Assembly: GCF_024166365.1 (NCBI RefSeq)
Contig: NC_064839.1
Location: 39,258,378-39,322,377 of the forward strand
Length of the DNA stretch: 64,000 nucleotides
Direction: 5' to 3'
DNA from: Elephas maximus indicus
Lineage: Eukaryota; Chordata; Mammalia; Proboscidea; Elephantidae
In this document: positions 34,995-46,840 of the stretch, piece by piece
Layout: each line of letters starts with the position of its first letter
How positions within the stretch are numbered: the first letter of the stretch is position 1
Position numbers and translations under genes: made by a program
The notes under the pieces: model-generated
The model's database searches: none
What the model saw: the letters and a program-made list of their open reading frames with translations, nothing else
What the model was told of the DNA's origin: nothing

Positions 34995-35168
34995 TAAAAC
35001 AAACAAAAAATAAGCCCATTGCCATTGAATCAATTCTGACTCACAGCAACCCTGTAAGACAGAGTAGAATTGCCCCATAGGGTTTCCAAGAGCGGCTGGT
35101 GGATTCAAACTGCCAACCTTTTGGTTAGCAGCCATAGATCTTAGCCACTGTGCCACCTGGGCTCCTAA
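34995..35168 (-). mobile_element. AfroSINE inserted at LTR-A edge
   Basis: Reverse copy from 'aagcccattgccattgaatc' to 'ctgtgccacctgggctcc'. TAATA on both sides may be its own target duplication. Confidence 0.92.
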
Positions 35169-35175
35169 TAGCTCC

Positions 35176-36485
35176 CCTAATAAATAAATAGCTAGGATTT
35201 AACTAAGTCCTTGATCCTTGCTTTCTTCACCTTTAAGCTAGAACGAATCTCACATGCTCTGCATTACTTCTCAAGTGAATTTTAAGGATGATCAACTCTA
35301 TGATGACAGCTCTAAAGGGGATGGAAATATAGATGAATTTCTCAGGAACTGTGGCCATGTCACTACTGCTGAGATCATACCCCTTCATATTTAGTCTAGC
35401 TGGAAGATCCATAACTGAGAATTTTCTTCTATTTGTCTAGGTGCCTGAGAAATATGTGTTTGAAAGAATGGATGAGTTTTTACACATTCTTCTCCGTTTC
35501 TGCAGTAGGATACTACAATTGTCAAAGCAAAATATTTTTATTAATTAACTGCCTATCGGATCTCTATAATAATTTCCCTTTACATTTTTTCAAAATTCAG
35601 TCTTTTCTCTAAAATAGTTGATGTAAATTTGTGTTTTATTATTGATAGTTGCATGTCTGTCTCTCTGTCTGTACTACTTCACACACAGATATATTCACTG
35701 TTTGCTGTACTGCTACACCCTTGGCCTCTACAAACACTGGTGTTCTATTTTGTGAGATTTTTATCAAAAAAGGAAAAGAAAGCATAGTGCATTTATAGTC
35801 ATACAGATTGCATTAGCAAGTATTTTCCTAACAGGAGACAACTTTGATTTTGCCTGGGTATCAACAAGAACCAACTCTTCTGCTTACAGTTGTATATGTC
35901 TGATGATTGGAAGAATTCTGCACAGACTAGCCTCTGGCTCCACCCCTTTTTAAATCTTAGGTCTTCTCCATCACATGCTCCCAGTTCCACAGCCATATGA
36001 CCCTTCCATATCATGAATCAATCCCGGATCATGTGTGCTCATGTTTACTGCTCTGTAAATTATGTCTCACAACCACGAGAACAATATGGTGTCTCCTCTT
36101 GAGCTTGATAACAGGCAGTCAGGTCCTGTGGGCAGTTTCCCTATCTATATTTTTAATAAATTCAAAAAATAAAATCTGCTTTTAAATCCTCTTCCAACCT
36201 AGACGTAGTTCACTTTAGGACATAATATAAGATATATTTCCCCTCACAAGCTTACAGTGGGTAATTATACATCGCTCCCACAGCTTTTATTCCTAGGACT
36301 TCTAAGAGCATTTTAATTAGTCTTTTAATTTTTTAGCTTGAATTTGATGTCCTGGAAGGAGAAGTCCAGTTCTAAGAATTGGTTAAATATAGATCATTGA
36401 TAGCAGAGGGGCAAGGGGAGAAGATGGATTGTTGTGAAGAACTAGACGGTGTTGGGGGAAATGGAAGGTTGTGTCATTTTGGTTA
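35176..36485. other. No gene recognised
   Basis: Unassigned, AT-rich, few recognisable repeats. Confidence 0.45.
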
Positions 36486-36487
36486 AG

Positions 36488-36690
36488 ACCTTAGGGCCAA
36501 GTCAGATAGACCTAAGTCTTGCCACTTACTATCTGTGTGCTTTTGGACAAGTCATTTACACTTTCTGAGCCACAGTTTCTCACTTGTGAAGTGAAAAGAA
36601 ACCGCATGCGGTTGTGAGGATTCTAAGCACAGAAGAGTATAGTAAGCATTTAAGAAATGTTCAGTATCAATTCTTAACTTTTGGCATTTC
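36488..36690 (+). mobile_element. MIR SINE
   Basis: 'gccacttactatctgtgtgc', 'ttttggacaagtcatttaca', 'gagccacagtttctcacttg' and 'ggttgtgaggattctaagc' in forward MIR order. Confidence 0.85.
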
Positions 36691-36929
36691 TCTATCTTCT
36701 AGGTCTATACTAAGCTGATATCTTTGGTTGTTTTAACCTTTTATTCCCATAATTTAGTCTCTTTATTGGCTTTTCAAAGATAACTCTTTTTGATAGCAGG
36801 AGCCAGGTCTTAGTCATTTTCTGCTCATAGTACCTACATAGTAATAATCCCTCCCATTCATTTAGCAGTATACAATTTTCAAAGTGCTTTTCTACGCTGT
36901 TACTCAGTCTTTAAAATGACCCTCTGATA

Positions 36930-37290
36930 GTGATATCACCCCATGCTCACCATGCTCCAGCCATGTTGGCTGCCTTTCCATTCTCTCGCGCCAAGCTTGT
37001 GCCCACCAAAGGACCACTAAACTTCTGGTCCCCTTACCTGTGAGGCTTCTCCCTCATGAATGCATGGTTGCCTCTTCCTCCGTGATGGAGATCTCTCCAT
37101 TATGGTCACTTCTTCAGAGTAGCATTCTGGCTCATCACCTCAGTCATTCTCTGTCATAGCATCTAATTTTACCACTTTCATAGTACTTTTCACTATCTGA
37201 TATTTTACTTGTTTATTTATTTATTATCCAACCTCTCACCCTAGAATATAAGCTTTGCGAGAGCAGAAATATTATCTCTCATGTTTACTG
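36930..37290 (+). mobile_element. L2 LINE fragment
   Basis: 'gttggctgcctttccattct', 'aacctctcaccctagaatat' and 'tgtttactgctgtctctgtg' resemble L2 3' text. Diverged. Confidence 0.5.
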
Positions 37291-37574
37291 CTGTCTCTGT
37301 GGGTCGGTGTTCTTAGTGGGGGCAAAACTGGTTTTTAAGGGAGCAAAAAATAATTTACCCTTTTTATGTACAAAACACATACATACAGTACATAAATAGG
37401 TATCCAATATAGCTGTGGTATTAAAATTTCCTGAAGGGGGGATATTAGGGGGAAAAAAGTCTAAAAAAGCTTCTTGTGGGGGGTAATAACGAAAAAAGAA
37501 AAGTTTGAAAAACACTGCCTTAGGGTATAAACCTGTGCTGACCATATAGTAGACTCATAAATAACATTTTTTTT

Positions 37575-37760
37575 TTAAATGAATCATAGCCTTTAATAGC
37601 TGCAGAAACAGGTTCAGAAAAGTGAAGTAACTAGCCTCAGGACATAAAGTTAATAGATGGTGGAACTAGGCCTTCAATTGATGTTTTCTGGGTCTAGTGC
37701 TTTTTTTACTCTAAACCACTCAGTAAGTGCTCAACACATGCTTTTGAATTGACTTAAAGA
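37575..37760 (-). mobile_element. MIR SINE, diverged
   Basis: 'agctgcagaaacaggttcag', 'aaaagtgaagtaactagcct' and a head-like 'ctctaaaccactcag'. Confidence 0.5.
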
Positions 37761-39432
37761 TATTAGACATTCTCGCAAAAGGAGGCAAAGAAAACTTCTG
37801 TGTCATTTAGAAAATATAAGTTTTCTAAGTGACACACAGGAAAGGATTTCAGAAAGTCATTCTATCAGAAGAGTCCATCTAGTCTCTTTCCCCAGGGGGC
37901 ATTCATAATGGGTTATCATGGATCATCTTAAAATGGGAGTCAGTTCCATCTTCTATTCTCAGTAAAATAAGGGTGAAAATTTGAGCAACATTTTTACTGT
38001 CTTAGTAGTTATTTCACAGGGTTCCTTGGCCAAAAGAAATAACCAAAAGTTCTATTTATTAAATAATAAGGTCCAAACAGCTCAGTATAAGCATTTATGT
38101 CCCAATAACTTAGCCCTTATTTGGCGCTGCACACTTTCTCGAGCCTTGGAACCTGATCGGACACCACCACTCTCATTTCTTGTTGCATTTTATGGGGTTG
38201 CTTTTCATCACAGGAATTGCTGTAAACCCAGCTTTGGAAAGATATGGCATCATGTAAAGAAACACAATAATCTAATGTTGAAACTGTGAACTACCTTGAG
38301 CTAGTAGTTTGCACAATGTTTAGCAAACGTTGCTAATAAATATTTCCTTGAAATTTTATAATATCCTGAGGCACCACTGTGGGTTTATTGTAGTACCCAG
38401 CAGTGCTTCAGTGCATAATTTGGAAGATGACAGTAAACCAAGGCAAGATATAATGCTGCCTTGAGGTAGAGTGCTGGCAAGGAAAATGGAAAAAAGTGGG
38501 AAAATTTGAAATGAAAGATTAGGGACAAGTAGAACTGGTCCAAAACTGTTGTGCCTATGTCAAAGTAAGAATGATCAGGATATGGAGACGGAGGGAAGAG
38601 GTTTGGAAAACGAGGTTTGAAACCTGGATGATTGGAGAACTACCAGTAGTAGTGCCTGTCCAGCCCACTTCCTCTTTCTTGAAAAGGACAACTATTCTCC
38701 ATACAGGAGTGGGCCCTGGTAGCCATATTCACCCTATGTGACTCATCTTTCTAGCTGAAGTTTATTGGAAAGATGGGAGAAAGGGTGTCACTTGAGTCAA
38801 TCTAAGCCAATCAGATCCTCTTTCCCAAGAATTTGGAATTAAGACTTAGAGATACAGATGAACTGAGAGGATGTATATATGGGAGACTGGGTTGACTACT
38901 TTGTAATATTTGGGGAGAGACAGCCAGATGGAGAGACAAACTCTGCTTTGGTTCCTTTTAGCTTTTCAGTTCCTGGTTCCAATCCTCCTGGAAGCCTGGC
39001 CACCTTCAGGTTCTGAGATTTAACTGATTTCTTCAACAGATTCTTCTATTTGCTTAAGCTGGTTTGAGTGGGTTTTTCTAACTTGAAACCAAGAGCTTTG
39101 ACTAAGACAAAAAAGCGCAATTGGAAGGGTAAGGAAGTTAGTCTCAATCTTGGCAAACCATCAGTCTTCTTAGATCTGTGATTTATGAAGCAAAAGAATC
39201 AACAGAAAATTCTGATGATGGCTACTCACAAAATGAGGCTGAGCAGAAAAAAAATCCTATAAAACAGGAAAAGGTGGTTTATTTCCCTCACACTCTCTGA
39301 ATGTGAGGAATTATTTTTTCTTACAATACTCCCACTCCACACCCTACTTGGAGCACTTCAGAGAACTGTGTTCCGTTCTGAGCAATGATTAAGGAAGGCT
39401 TTAGCAAACTGGAGGTTGTGCAGTGAAGCATA
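37761..39432. other. No gene recognised
   Basis: Unassigned. A 102-codon plus frame at 37,981-38,289 was examined: composition is unremarkable, no splice or promoter context was seen and no family was recognised. Confidence 0.4.
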
Positions 39433-39444
39433 ACAAGGATGTAA

Positions 39445-39615
39445 ACCAACCCAACCAACCAACCTATTGCTGTGGAGTCAATTCCAACTCATAGTGACCC
39501 TATAGGACAGAGTAGAACTGCCCCATGGAATTTCCAAGGAGCGCCTGGTGGATTTGAACTGCCAACCTTTCGGCTAGCAGCCTTAGCATTTAACCACTAC
39601 CCCACCAGGGTTTCC
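39445..39615 (-). mobile_element. AfroSINE with 12-bp target duplication
   Basis: Reverse copy flanked by ACAAGGATGTAA (39,433-39,444) and ACAAAGATGCAA (39,616-39,627). Confidence 0.93.
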
Positions 39616-39627
39616 ACAAAGATGCAA

Positions 39628-40125
39628 GGGACTGGAAATCCTGCCATAGGAGAAACGGTTGAGAAGCTCAGGAAGTCTGAAAAGCATGACTTGGAGGGCC
39701 ATGGTGAATGATTTTTTTTAAAACTTGAAGTGCTTTCATGTGAAAGAGGAATTAGATGTATATTATTGGAAGTTACATTATGAGTTAATTCAAGAAGTTT
39801 CCAAAAATTTTAGCTGTTCAAATATAGAGTGGCCTATTGACTTGATGGCAACGGGAAAAAATACCTGATATGAGGCTGAAGAAGTTGTGGGAAGTAAAAA
39901 AACAAAACAAAACAAAAACAAACTGTGAGCCCTTGAGGGCAGGGACTAAGCCTTATTCATCTTGGCATACTCAGTGTCTAACATAAAGTCAGTGCTTGGT
40001 AGGTCTCAGTCAAATCTTGATAAATGATAGAACTGAATAGCAGGAATTTAAATAGAGGCTGAGTGACTATTTGGGGGGGTGATGCTGAAGAGAAAGAAGA
40101 CTGGAACTGACTGAAGTATAGTGAT
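39628..40125. other. No gene; L2 3'-end trace at about 39,925-40,045
   Basis: 'tgtgagcccttgagggcagg' and 'actcagtgtctaacataaag' are L2-like. The remainder is unassigned. Confidence 0.5.
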
Positions 40126-40129
40126 ATTA

Positions 40130-40370
40130 ATAAAATAGCTTTCATTTATTAAGCCCTTCATTTATGTTTTTATCTTATTCTTCAACAGTCCTATGCAATA
40201 GTTGCCCTATTTTTCAGAAGTGGGAACTGCAGTATAGAGAGCGTAAGTAGCAAACTCCACACCGGTAGTAAGTGGCAGAACTGGAGTCATCTCACAATAA
40301 AATCGTTGTTCTTGTACTGAGCAACTGCTATGTTCCAAGAGTTTTACACACATTACTCTTTAAGGCTCTT
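40130..40370 (-). mobile_element. MIR SINE, possibly two abutting
   Basis: 'gctttcatttattaagccct', 'tatttttcagaagtgggaac' and a second trace 'actgagcaactgctatgttc' at 40,317. Confidence 0.6.
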
Positions 40371-42560
40371 TACAATGACAAGTTCATGATTTCTGGGGTT
40401 CTGCCTCCCAGGTTCTTGCCCAGAGTCCTTCTCTGCATGGGTACAATGGACCAAGGTTGCTGAAGTAGACTCGGTAGATTGGCAACCTCAGGGTAGCTCA
40501 CCTACTTCATCCACTTTGAAGTCTGAACAAGGTTCACTCTTTGCAGTGTGCTGCTCATTGGCTCAATTATCATCGGCTCACATCCTAGAAAGTACAAAGC
40601 CTTGCTTTCATCTCTCCTACGCAACCCAAGTATGAGGGCTCCTTTCTTAGGGATCAGGTAGCCCCAATTAAAAATGGAGAAGTCTTCAACTTTTCCACTA
40701 GCCTCTTTTCTTAAGGGGAAATATAAGTTCATAAAAATGATTCCCAAATTTGATCTACTTTTTAATACTACAATTAGCCTTCAGTGCGATGTCGATTTCC
40801 AGCTGAGTGGTTTTTGTGTTTGTTTATCCTGAAAAGGCCTGCTTGCCTGCCTTCCTATCTATCTATCACAGAGGACAAACCAGTCTTCCACCATTGTGCA
40901 GCAGCTACAGATGGGACCCAGAGGAGCAGAGGCCAAGGCCACTGGCTGCCGATCTCAGTGGGGTGAGGGTGCAGGGAAAGAGCACAAGGAGAGGTTTGTT
41001 GAAGGGAAAAAAGCTGGAAGCAAGGAATTCAGTGCTAGTCTTAGGTGTGAGGCTGAGGTGCTATGTGGCTTTAGATAATCTATTTTCCTCCCTGTAATAA
41101 TATGCACCTTAATCTTAAATCTTGTACATTTTCCACTGTTCTGTATACTTCAAGAATAACAAGTTTCTGTCTATATTTATAGTCTGTCTCCTATTTCTTA
41201 TGTAACTATCATGTCAAACAAACATGGTTTGTAAGCTGCAGTCATAAAGCAACTTAACTGTTGTCTTCCAGTTCCTCTTTACATTTTCTGTGTAGGGCAA
41301 TTTGTTCCCCTGTCCCTGGGTGAACTCAGGCAGGTACAAAGACTTTTTGGACACACATAGGTGTCAAAACATGGTCTCTATACAGTTATTGAAATGTCTG
41401 TCCTCAGTGATAATCAAAGCTTTGAACTTAATTCAAAGTTGTGGCTTCTCTCCTCCTCTGGCTTGGGTCTGTGGGCACAGGAAACCTACATTTAGGGAAG
41501 GAGAGGATGGTCACCTCCTTCTGTCTTTTCTGTCATCTTCTACTTGCGTTCATTGCAAGCCCCTATACCTGTTGTCCCCAACTGGGTAACTATCTTCTGG
41601 TCCCTCTAGGATTAGAGCAGGGGAGGGGGAAGAGGGAAAAAATAGTAAGAAAGTTGTTCCCTATCTGTTGCTGCTGTGATCTGGATTCGGCAGATGTTTA
41701 AGCTGGTATGTTCTCTCATGGAGCACTTCAGATTTTTTCAGGGCATTTGCCCTCATTGTTGGGAATCTGTACCCTGCAGTTCTCTTAATGGGGTTAAATG
41801 CATCTCCCTTTTGGTTCCTTGCCTTTCCTTTGCCCCTAGGAGCCTAACAATACCCTCAGCTTTTCTTTGCTTTCTTTGTCCCACTGAGTTGTCCTCTTAG
41901 AAAGGACTTAAAATGACCCTACGGAGTTTCTCCTGAGTGGCCCATATTTGCTCCATAGAAAACACAATTTTTTTTTTTTTTACCTTGATTAACCCTGGGG
42001 TGAGAAGTGGGGCAGATTGCTCCTAACCAAGCAATTCTTCCTGTGCTGCGTTGTCTGTTAACTAGCCAGCCCGTCTCTTGCCCTTTAGAACTTCCAGGTG
42101 GAAGTCAGACGCAACTCTGCCATGCTCCCTAAACTGCAGGGGTCATATATTAAACTTGTCTAGTGGTTCCCGTAAAGCCACTTTCCTGTTGCTGGAGCTT
42201 AGGAGGTGGGATTCACATCTCAGCACTCTTTGGAGAAGTCCTCTCTGAAAATGCTCTTCAGAATCCTCCCTAATCTCCTGCTCCTGACTTTCTTGTTCAC
42301 TCAGTGTGTGAAAGGTTTAAGAGTTGTCTAATTTGTTTTCTTTATAAATTCTTGCTCTACTTCCTGTACTTGAAATTTGTTACCTATTGTGCCTCAACTG
42401 AAATGTCTATTTTAACATCCGTGATAGGATATCACTTGTTTATTCAACTAGTATTATGCTCCAAAAAGACTACAGCTGTCCAATAAAAATATGATGCAAG
42501 CCACATAGGTAACTTAAAGTTTTCTAGAAGCCAGATTAAAAAAACAAAAAAGAAACCTAT
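40371..42560. other. No gene recognised
   Basis: Unassigned. Several overlapping frames of 60-96 codons (40,784-41,097; 41,302-41,900) occur in a moderately GC-rich stretch but do not agree on one frame and match no family I know. T13 run at about 41,970. Confidence 0.4.
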
Positions 42561-42564
42561 TTTA

Positions 42565-42765
42565 TTATTATATGAAAAGTCATTCATTCAACAGAAATTT
42601 ATTTAGTGCCCACGCTGTGCCAGTTACCATTTTAGGTGCTGGTGGTACAGTGATGAATAGCTCAGACAGAGTCTCTGTCTTCAGGAGCTTACAGACAAAA
42701 AAAAGTAACAAGAGCTATGAATAAAATAAGTGGGGTGATGTGATAAGGCCTGACTTGTGGCAAAG
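42565..42765 (+). mobile_element. Mammal-wide interspersed repeat, family uncertain
   Basis: 'tcattcattcaacagaaatt', 'gtgctggtggtacagtgatg' and 'gtcttcaggagcttacagac' match a common old mammalian repeat (L2/MIR-class). Exact family not fixed. Confidence 0.5.
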
Positions 42766-42829
42766 GAGCAAGGGAATAGGGATGAGAAGTAGCCAGTCCT
42801 AGGAAGAGCCAGGAGAAGGGCAATCTAAT

Positions 42830-43285
42830 GGTGTCTTACCACAGTCCTACAAGCCCTCCTTGTTTCTGCCACATCTGCCTTTCAGTTTCTCTAACATTTC
42901 AAATTCAGTTCTGCCTTTAATATTGCTGTTTTCTTTGCCTGGGTGTCTCTGTCCTTTGCTCTTCTGTAGCTGATGTCTTCCCAGGTGTCTGCTCAAATAT
43001 CATCTCCTCAAAGAGGCCTTCCCTGGCCACCTGTATCTACAGGGCTCATTGCCCCAGTCACTCTCCACCATATCACCACGTTTTGTTTATTATCACAATC
43101 TGAAATGATCCAGCTTATTAATCTGTTTTCTCCCACAGCAGAAGGAAAGCTCTAAGAAAGCAGGGACTCTGTCTTGACAATTGCTATCTTTCAGTGCCTG
43201 GGAAAATGCCTTTATGACAAATGTCTGTCCATAATTAGTGATCAATAGATATTTATTAAATGAATGAATGAGTGAAGGCTGAAGA
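42830..43285 (+). mobile_element. L2 LINE 3' end
   Basis: 'gtctgctcaaatatcatctc', 'aaagaggccttccctggcca', 'cttcagtgcctgggaaaatg'-like text and a terminal 'tattaaatgaatgaatgag'. Confidence 0.85.
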
Positions 43286-43640
43286 GTTGAAATCATCGGT
43301 AGCTGTCTCAAGCCATGGTTTAAATAAACCTACAGTCTAAATGAAGTCTGGGAAGAACTGTACTACATTTGTCTGCAGTCTCTGAGAAGGAAGATGGGGT
43401 TAATGCACGTAAATGGAAGTTATTTTATTGGACTGCCTTGGGCATCTGGCAACCTGGGTTCTGGTTATAGCTCCTTTGAGAATTTGCAGCTATAGGCCAT
43501 TTTACTGGATAAATAAACTTCTGAGTATAACTTCAGGAGGTTCATGGACCACCTGAAGAGGTCAAAGGACCCAAGGCAAAAAAAATCTCCATAGAAATGG
43601 GGATTCCCCACAGCAACACGGAAGATAACGAGATAATGCT
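43286..43640. other. No gene; upstream flank of CpG island
   Basis: Unassigned single-copy-looking sequence with no repeat recognised. Confidence 0.45.
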
Positions 43641-43814
43641 TGAAGCGCCTTTCAACAACTAGGACAGGTGCCTGGTGAAGAGCGGCACTGCGGAAGGAGG
43701 GTGTCCGAAAAATTCCTGGAAACCAAATTCTTTCCTACCGTTGCACAGCGGTTGGCAAGGACGCTTTCCTGGTCCAATCATCGCCCAGCTTGCTAGGCTG
43801 TGCTGCCCTTCGTG

Positions 43815-43828
43815 GTTGCTGTGGCAAC
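43815..43828. promoter_or_regulatory. X-box (RFX binding site)
   Basis: GTTGCTGTGGCAAC: arms GTTGC and GCAAC form a perfect inverted repeat with the 4-bp spacer expected for RFX dimers. Confidence 0.8.
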
Positions 43829-43831
43829 GGA

Positions 43832-43887
43832 ATGCAACAGTTCTGGGACCAAGCGGCTCTAGAAGTGTGCCGGCGGAGTGGAGCTGG
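43832..43887 (+). other. Candidate first coding exon (weak)
   Basis: An ATG 3 bp after the X-box opens MQQFWDQAALEVCRRSGA, followed by an in-frame TAG unless spliced at the GT of 43,888 (TGG|GTAGGG). -3 is G and +4 is C, a moderate Kozak context. An X-box so close to the ATG would make the 5' UTR very short or place this ATG upstream of the true start, so a non-coding exon 1 ending at 43,914 is equally possible. No protein family recognised. Confidence 0.2.
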
Positions 43888-44269
43888 GTAGGGAGCCCCT
43901 CGGCGGCGGCGTCTGTGAGTTGGAGGCGAGGTCGTGACGGGAACTGGGCGCGGAATTGACCCCGGGGCAAGGGGAATCGGGAGTGGACCGATGTAGGAGG
44001 TCCTCGCAATGATGGGGAGGGGGGCGGGCTTAAAGTTCGGGGGGCATGGGGTCTGGCTGGGGAGTCGTCTCACGTTTACGCCCTTTGTCTCGGGAGAGAC
44101 TCTTAGGGGGCCCCCCAAGCTTTGCGGACCCCTGCCTTCCTCCGCCTCCCCTGGCCCCTTCTCCCCATCCGCTTTAAAGTAGCTGGACCTCTGATTTCCG
44201 TCCTTGGGATTCCAAGGCCTGAGGTAGCAAGGGGCAGGCATCGGCTTGAAGGACCGGAAGACCTGGGTG

Positions 44270-44370
44270 TTCGTCTTGGTTCTGACTTCTAATTAGTTAG
44301 CCCTAAGGCCTCGGGCAAATCATTTTACTTATTTCCTCACCAGGAAAATGAGGTGTCATGCCCCCTCAGT
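44270..44370 (+). mobile_element. MIR SINE fragment
   Basis: 'ctcgggcaaatcattttact' and 'cctcaccaggaaaatgagg' match the forward MIR core. Confidence 0.65.
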
Positions 44371-44429
44371 CTCCCCACTAACACCTCCACTCCCGCATCT
44401 TTCACATGACCAAATGTATGACAAATACA

Positions 44430-44570
44430 TCCTCAGATGTACTTTGCCCATACAGTCTTATTTCATCCCCACAGCAGTCCTGTGAAGTGACTCCAATGAT
44501 TGACCACTTTTATAGTTGAGCAATCTGGGCTCAGAAAATGCCCATGATCAGGGCTAGTAAGTGGCCGTTT
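44430..44570 (-). mobile_element. MIR SINE fragment
   Basis: 'cccacagcagtcctgtgaag' and 'agttgagcaatctgggctca' are diverged reverse MIR. Confidence 0.55.
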
Positions 44571-44671
44571 GTAACTTTTAACCAACACCTGTTTTTATGC
44601 TGGTACACAATATCCTGTCCTCCATGCATGTCAACTGTTTACCTTGGGTTTGTTGTTCACTGTCTCTACTG

Positions 44672-44832
44672 GGGAACCCTGTGGCGCTGTGGTTAAGCAT
44701 TTGGCTACTCAGCAAAAGGTCAGTAGTTTGAATCCTCCAGCATCTCCTTGGAAACCCTATGGGGCAGTTCTACTCTGTCCTATAGGGTCACTGTGAGTTG
44801 GAATCCACTCTACAGCAATGGGTTTTGGTCTC
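44672..44832 (+). mobile_element. AfroSINE, forward
   Basis: Head 'ggaaccctgtggcgctgtgg' includes a tRNA-like A-box region. The B-box-like 'cagtagtttgaatcctcc' follows, then the body and the tail 'gtgagttggaatccactcta'. GTCTCT on both sides suggests a short target duplication. Confidence 0.92.
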
Positions 44833-45227
44833 TGCTTGGTCTTTTTCATTTCAAAATATTTCAACAAGTAGTTATTTTATCAAGTGATTCCTTCCTGCTC
44901 TCCTTTCCTTTACCCCTTAAAGTAGTTGAGTCCTACCTCACACCTAGTACTAACCTAGGTGTTTTGCAGGCAGACAAAGAAAAGTAAGACAGGATCTGTG
45001 CTCTTGATGAGCTTATACACTGGAGTCACCTCTTACCCATGCTAGATTCAGAAGTCAGTACTTAAGGTCAAAGTTGAACACAATCAAAAATATCCCCAGA
45101 AAAAATCTCTTAAATCACCCATGAGCAATCCAGTTCAGAAACTGAACCATTGAAATGCTTTCATCCTGGCAATAATTAAGCAAATTTTTCTAACTTACTG
45201 ACTTTTCCTATTTATCATCATAAGCTA
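44833..45227. other. No gene recognised
   Basis: Unassigned, no repeat family recognised. Confidence 0.45.
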
Positions 45228-46101
45228 TTGTTGTTAGGTGCCATCGAGTCAGTTCCAACTCATAGTGACCCTATGTACAGCAGAATGAAACACTGCCTGG
45301 TGCTGCACCATGCTCACAATCGTTATGCATAACACCACTCATTGTTGCGGCCACTGTGTCAATCCATCTCATTGAGGGTCTTCCTCTTTTTCACTGACCC
45401 TCTGCTTTACCAAGCATGATGTCCTTCTCCAGGGACCGATCCCTCCTGACAACATGTCCAAAGTATATGAGATGTAGTCTCACCATCCTTGCTTCTAAGG
45501 AACATTCTGGTTGCACTTCTTCCAAGACAGATTTGTTTGTTTTTTGGCAGTCCATGGCATATTCAGTATTCTTCGCCAGCACCACAATTCAAAGGTATCA
45601 GTTCTTCTTAAGTCTTCTTTACTCATCATCCAGCTTTCACATGCATAGGAGGCGATTGAAAACACCATGGCTTGGGTCAGGTGCAACTTAGTCTTCAAGG
45701 TGACATCTTTGCTTTTCAACACTTTAAAGAGGTCTTTTACAGCAAATCTGTCTCTACAACGCACGTTTTGATTTCTTGACTGCTGCTTCCTTGGGTGTTG
45801 ATTATGGATCCACGTAGAATGAAATCCTTGACAACTTCAGCCTTTCTCCCCTTTCTCATGATGTTGCTTATTGGTCCAGTTATGAGGATTTTTATTTTCT
45901 TTATGTTGAGGTGTAATCCATACTGAAGACTGTAGTCTTTGATCTTCATCAGTAAATGCTTCAAGTCCTCTTCACTTTCAGCAAACAAGGCTGTGTCATC
46001 TGCATAATGCGGGTTGTTAATGAGCCTTCCTCCAATTCTAATGCCCCGTTCTTCTTCACATACTCCAGCTTCTCAGATTATTTGCTCAGCATACAGATTA
46101 A
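45228..46101 (-). mobile_element. RTE LINE, 5'-truncated
   Basis: 3' tail first ('ttgttgttaggtgccatcga') and running to just upstream of the YADD box, visible in reverse as 'gtgtcatctgcataatg' near 45,993. Minus frames 45,737-45,988 (FAESEEDLKHLLMKIKDYSL) and 45,495-45,764 are RTE C-terminal remnants in different frames. Confidence 0.92.
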
Positions 46102-46124
46102 TTAGTACAATAATTTAGTACATT

Positions 46125-46299
46125 AAAAAAAAAAAAAAGCCCAAACCCATTGCCATCGAGTCAATTCCGACTCATAGCAACCTTGTAAAACAGAGTAGAA
46201 CTGCCTCATATGGTTTCCAAGGAGCAGCTGGTGGATTCTAACTGCTGACCTTTTGGTTGGCAGCCAATCTCTTAACCAGTGTGTCACCAGGGCTCCAAG
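46125..46299 (-). mobile_element. AfroSINE with target duplication
   Basis: Reverse copy with an A13 tail run. TTAGTACAT flanks both sides (46,115-46,123 and 46,300-46,308). Confidence 0.94.
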
Positions 46300-46309
46300 T
46301 TAGTACATA

Positions 46310-46685
46310 AAAGGATAAAATGGTCGGCTCTTCTCTGTTTTTGTTCCTCTAAATTTTGCCATTATGCTCACTTAGTACATTAATTTCTTCCTTGGGAATG
46401 TTGAGGAGGTGCTCACCATTTGTGTGGCCCTGCAAAAGAAATGTGGAACAAGGCTCTTTACTTCTTTGTCAGAAGTAGTTGGGTAAGTCCTTAGATGTTA
46501 TTCATGCACACTTTTCATGGTTTCCCCAGTCTACATGGACTGACTATTCCAGCATTGATGTAACTGGCCGAGGCACCAGCATTTGCAGGACTATCATTTC
46601 ATCCTCATTCTACCTGCCCACTGAGTTGGAACGACAATCACTGAAACTATTTATAATGTTATTTTTCAGTCTTTTGATTAAAAAC
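46310..46685. other. No gene recognised
   Basis: Unassigned sequence ending in a TA microsatellite. Confidence 0.45.
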
Positions 46686-46712
46686 TATATATATATATAT
46701 ATATATATATAA
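46686..46712. repeat. (TA)n microsatellite
   Basis: Uninterrupted TA dinucleotides, about 13 units. Confidence 0.97.
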
Positions 46713-46840
46713 ATTCCATCATCCTCATTAATGCAACTCTTTTGGAGCCTTATTGTAAAGTATGACAAACTGACAGACATGTGTGGGTGTAAAGATTGAA
46801 TTTGCCCTAAGTGCTCATCAACACTTGACATTGTCATTTT

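Larger units (their letters stand above)
43640..44260. promoter_or_regulatory. CpG island with probable RFX-regulated host promoter
   Basis: The only long GC- and CpG-rich stretch outside repeats. It holds a CCAAT box (43,774-43,778) 37 bp upstream of a perfect X-box (43,815-43,828), then a GC-rich block (cggcggcggcg, 43,900-43,910) and a candidate splice donor GTGAGT (43,915-43,920). CCAAT plus X-box just upstream of a start site is typical of RFX/NF-Y promoters, including many cilia genes. Which gene, and in which direction, cannot be read here. Plus-strand direction is favoured by the donor. Minus-strand frames across the island (43,659-44,241) are probably chance openings in GC-rich DNA. 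Confidence 0.7.

Noticed and set aside
37981-38289. 102-codon plus frame as a possible exon or retrogene
   Set aside because: No poly(A) tail, target duplication, promoter or recognisable motif. The length is within chance for this window.
39420-39470. Short 'ccaacc' repeats considered as a tandem array or CRISPR-like pattern
   Set aside because: It is the variable tail of an AfroSINE; there are no regularly spaced repeats with unique spacers anywhere in the window.
43659-44241. Overlapping 116- and 168-codon minus frames across the CpG island
   Set aside because: GC-rich DNA lacks stop codons by chance, the residues are low-complexity Pro/Arg-rich, and the two frames overlap each other.
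44672-44760. tRNA gene suggested by A- and B-box-like sequence
   Set aside because: It is the tRNA-derived head of an AfroSINE: no cloverleaf acceptor stem closes, and the same head recurs in a dozen dispersed copies.
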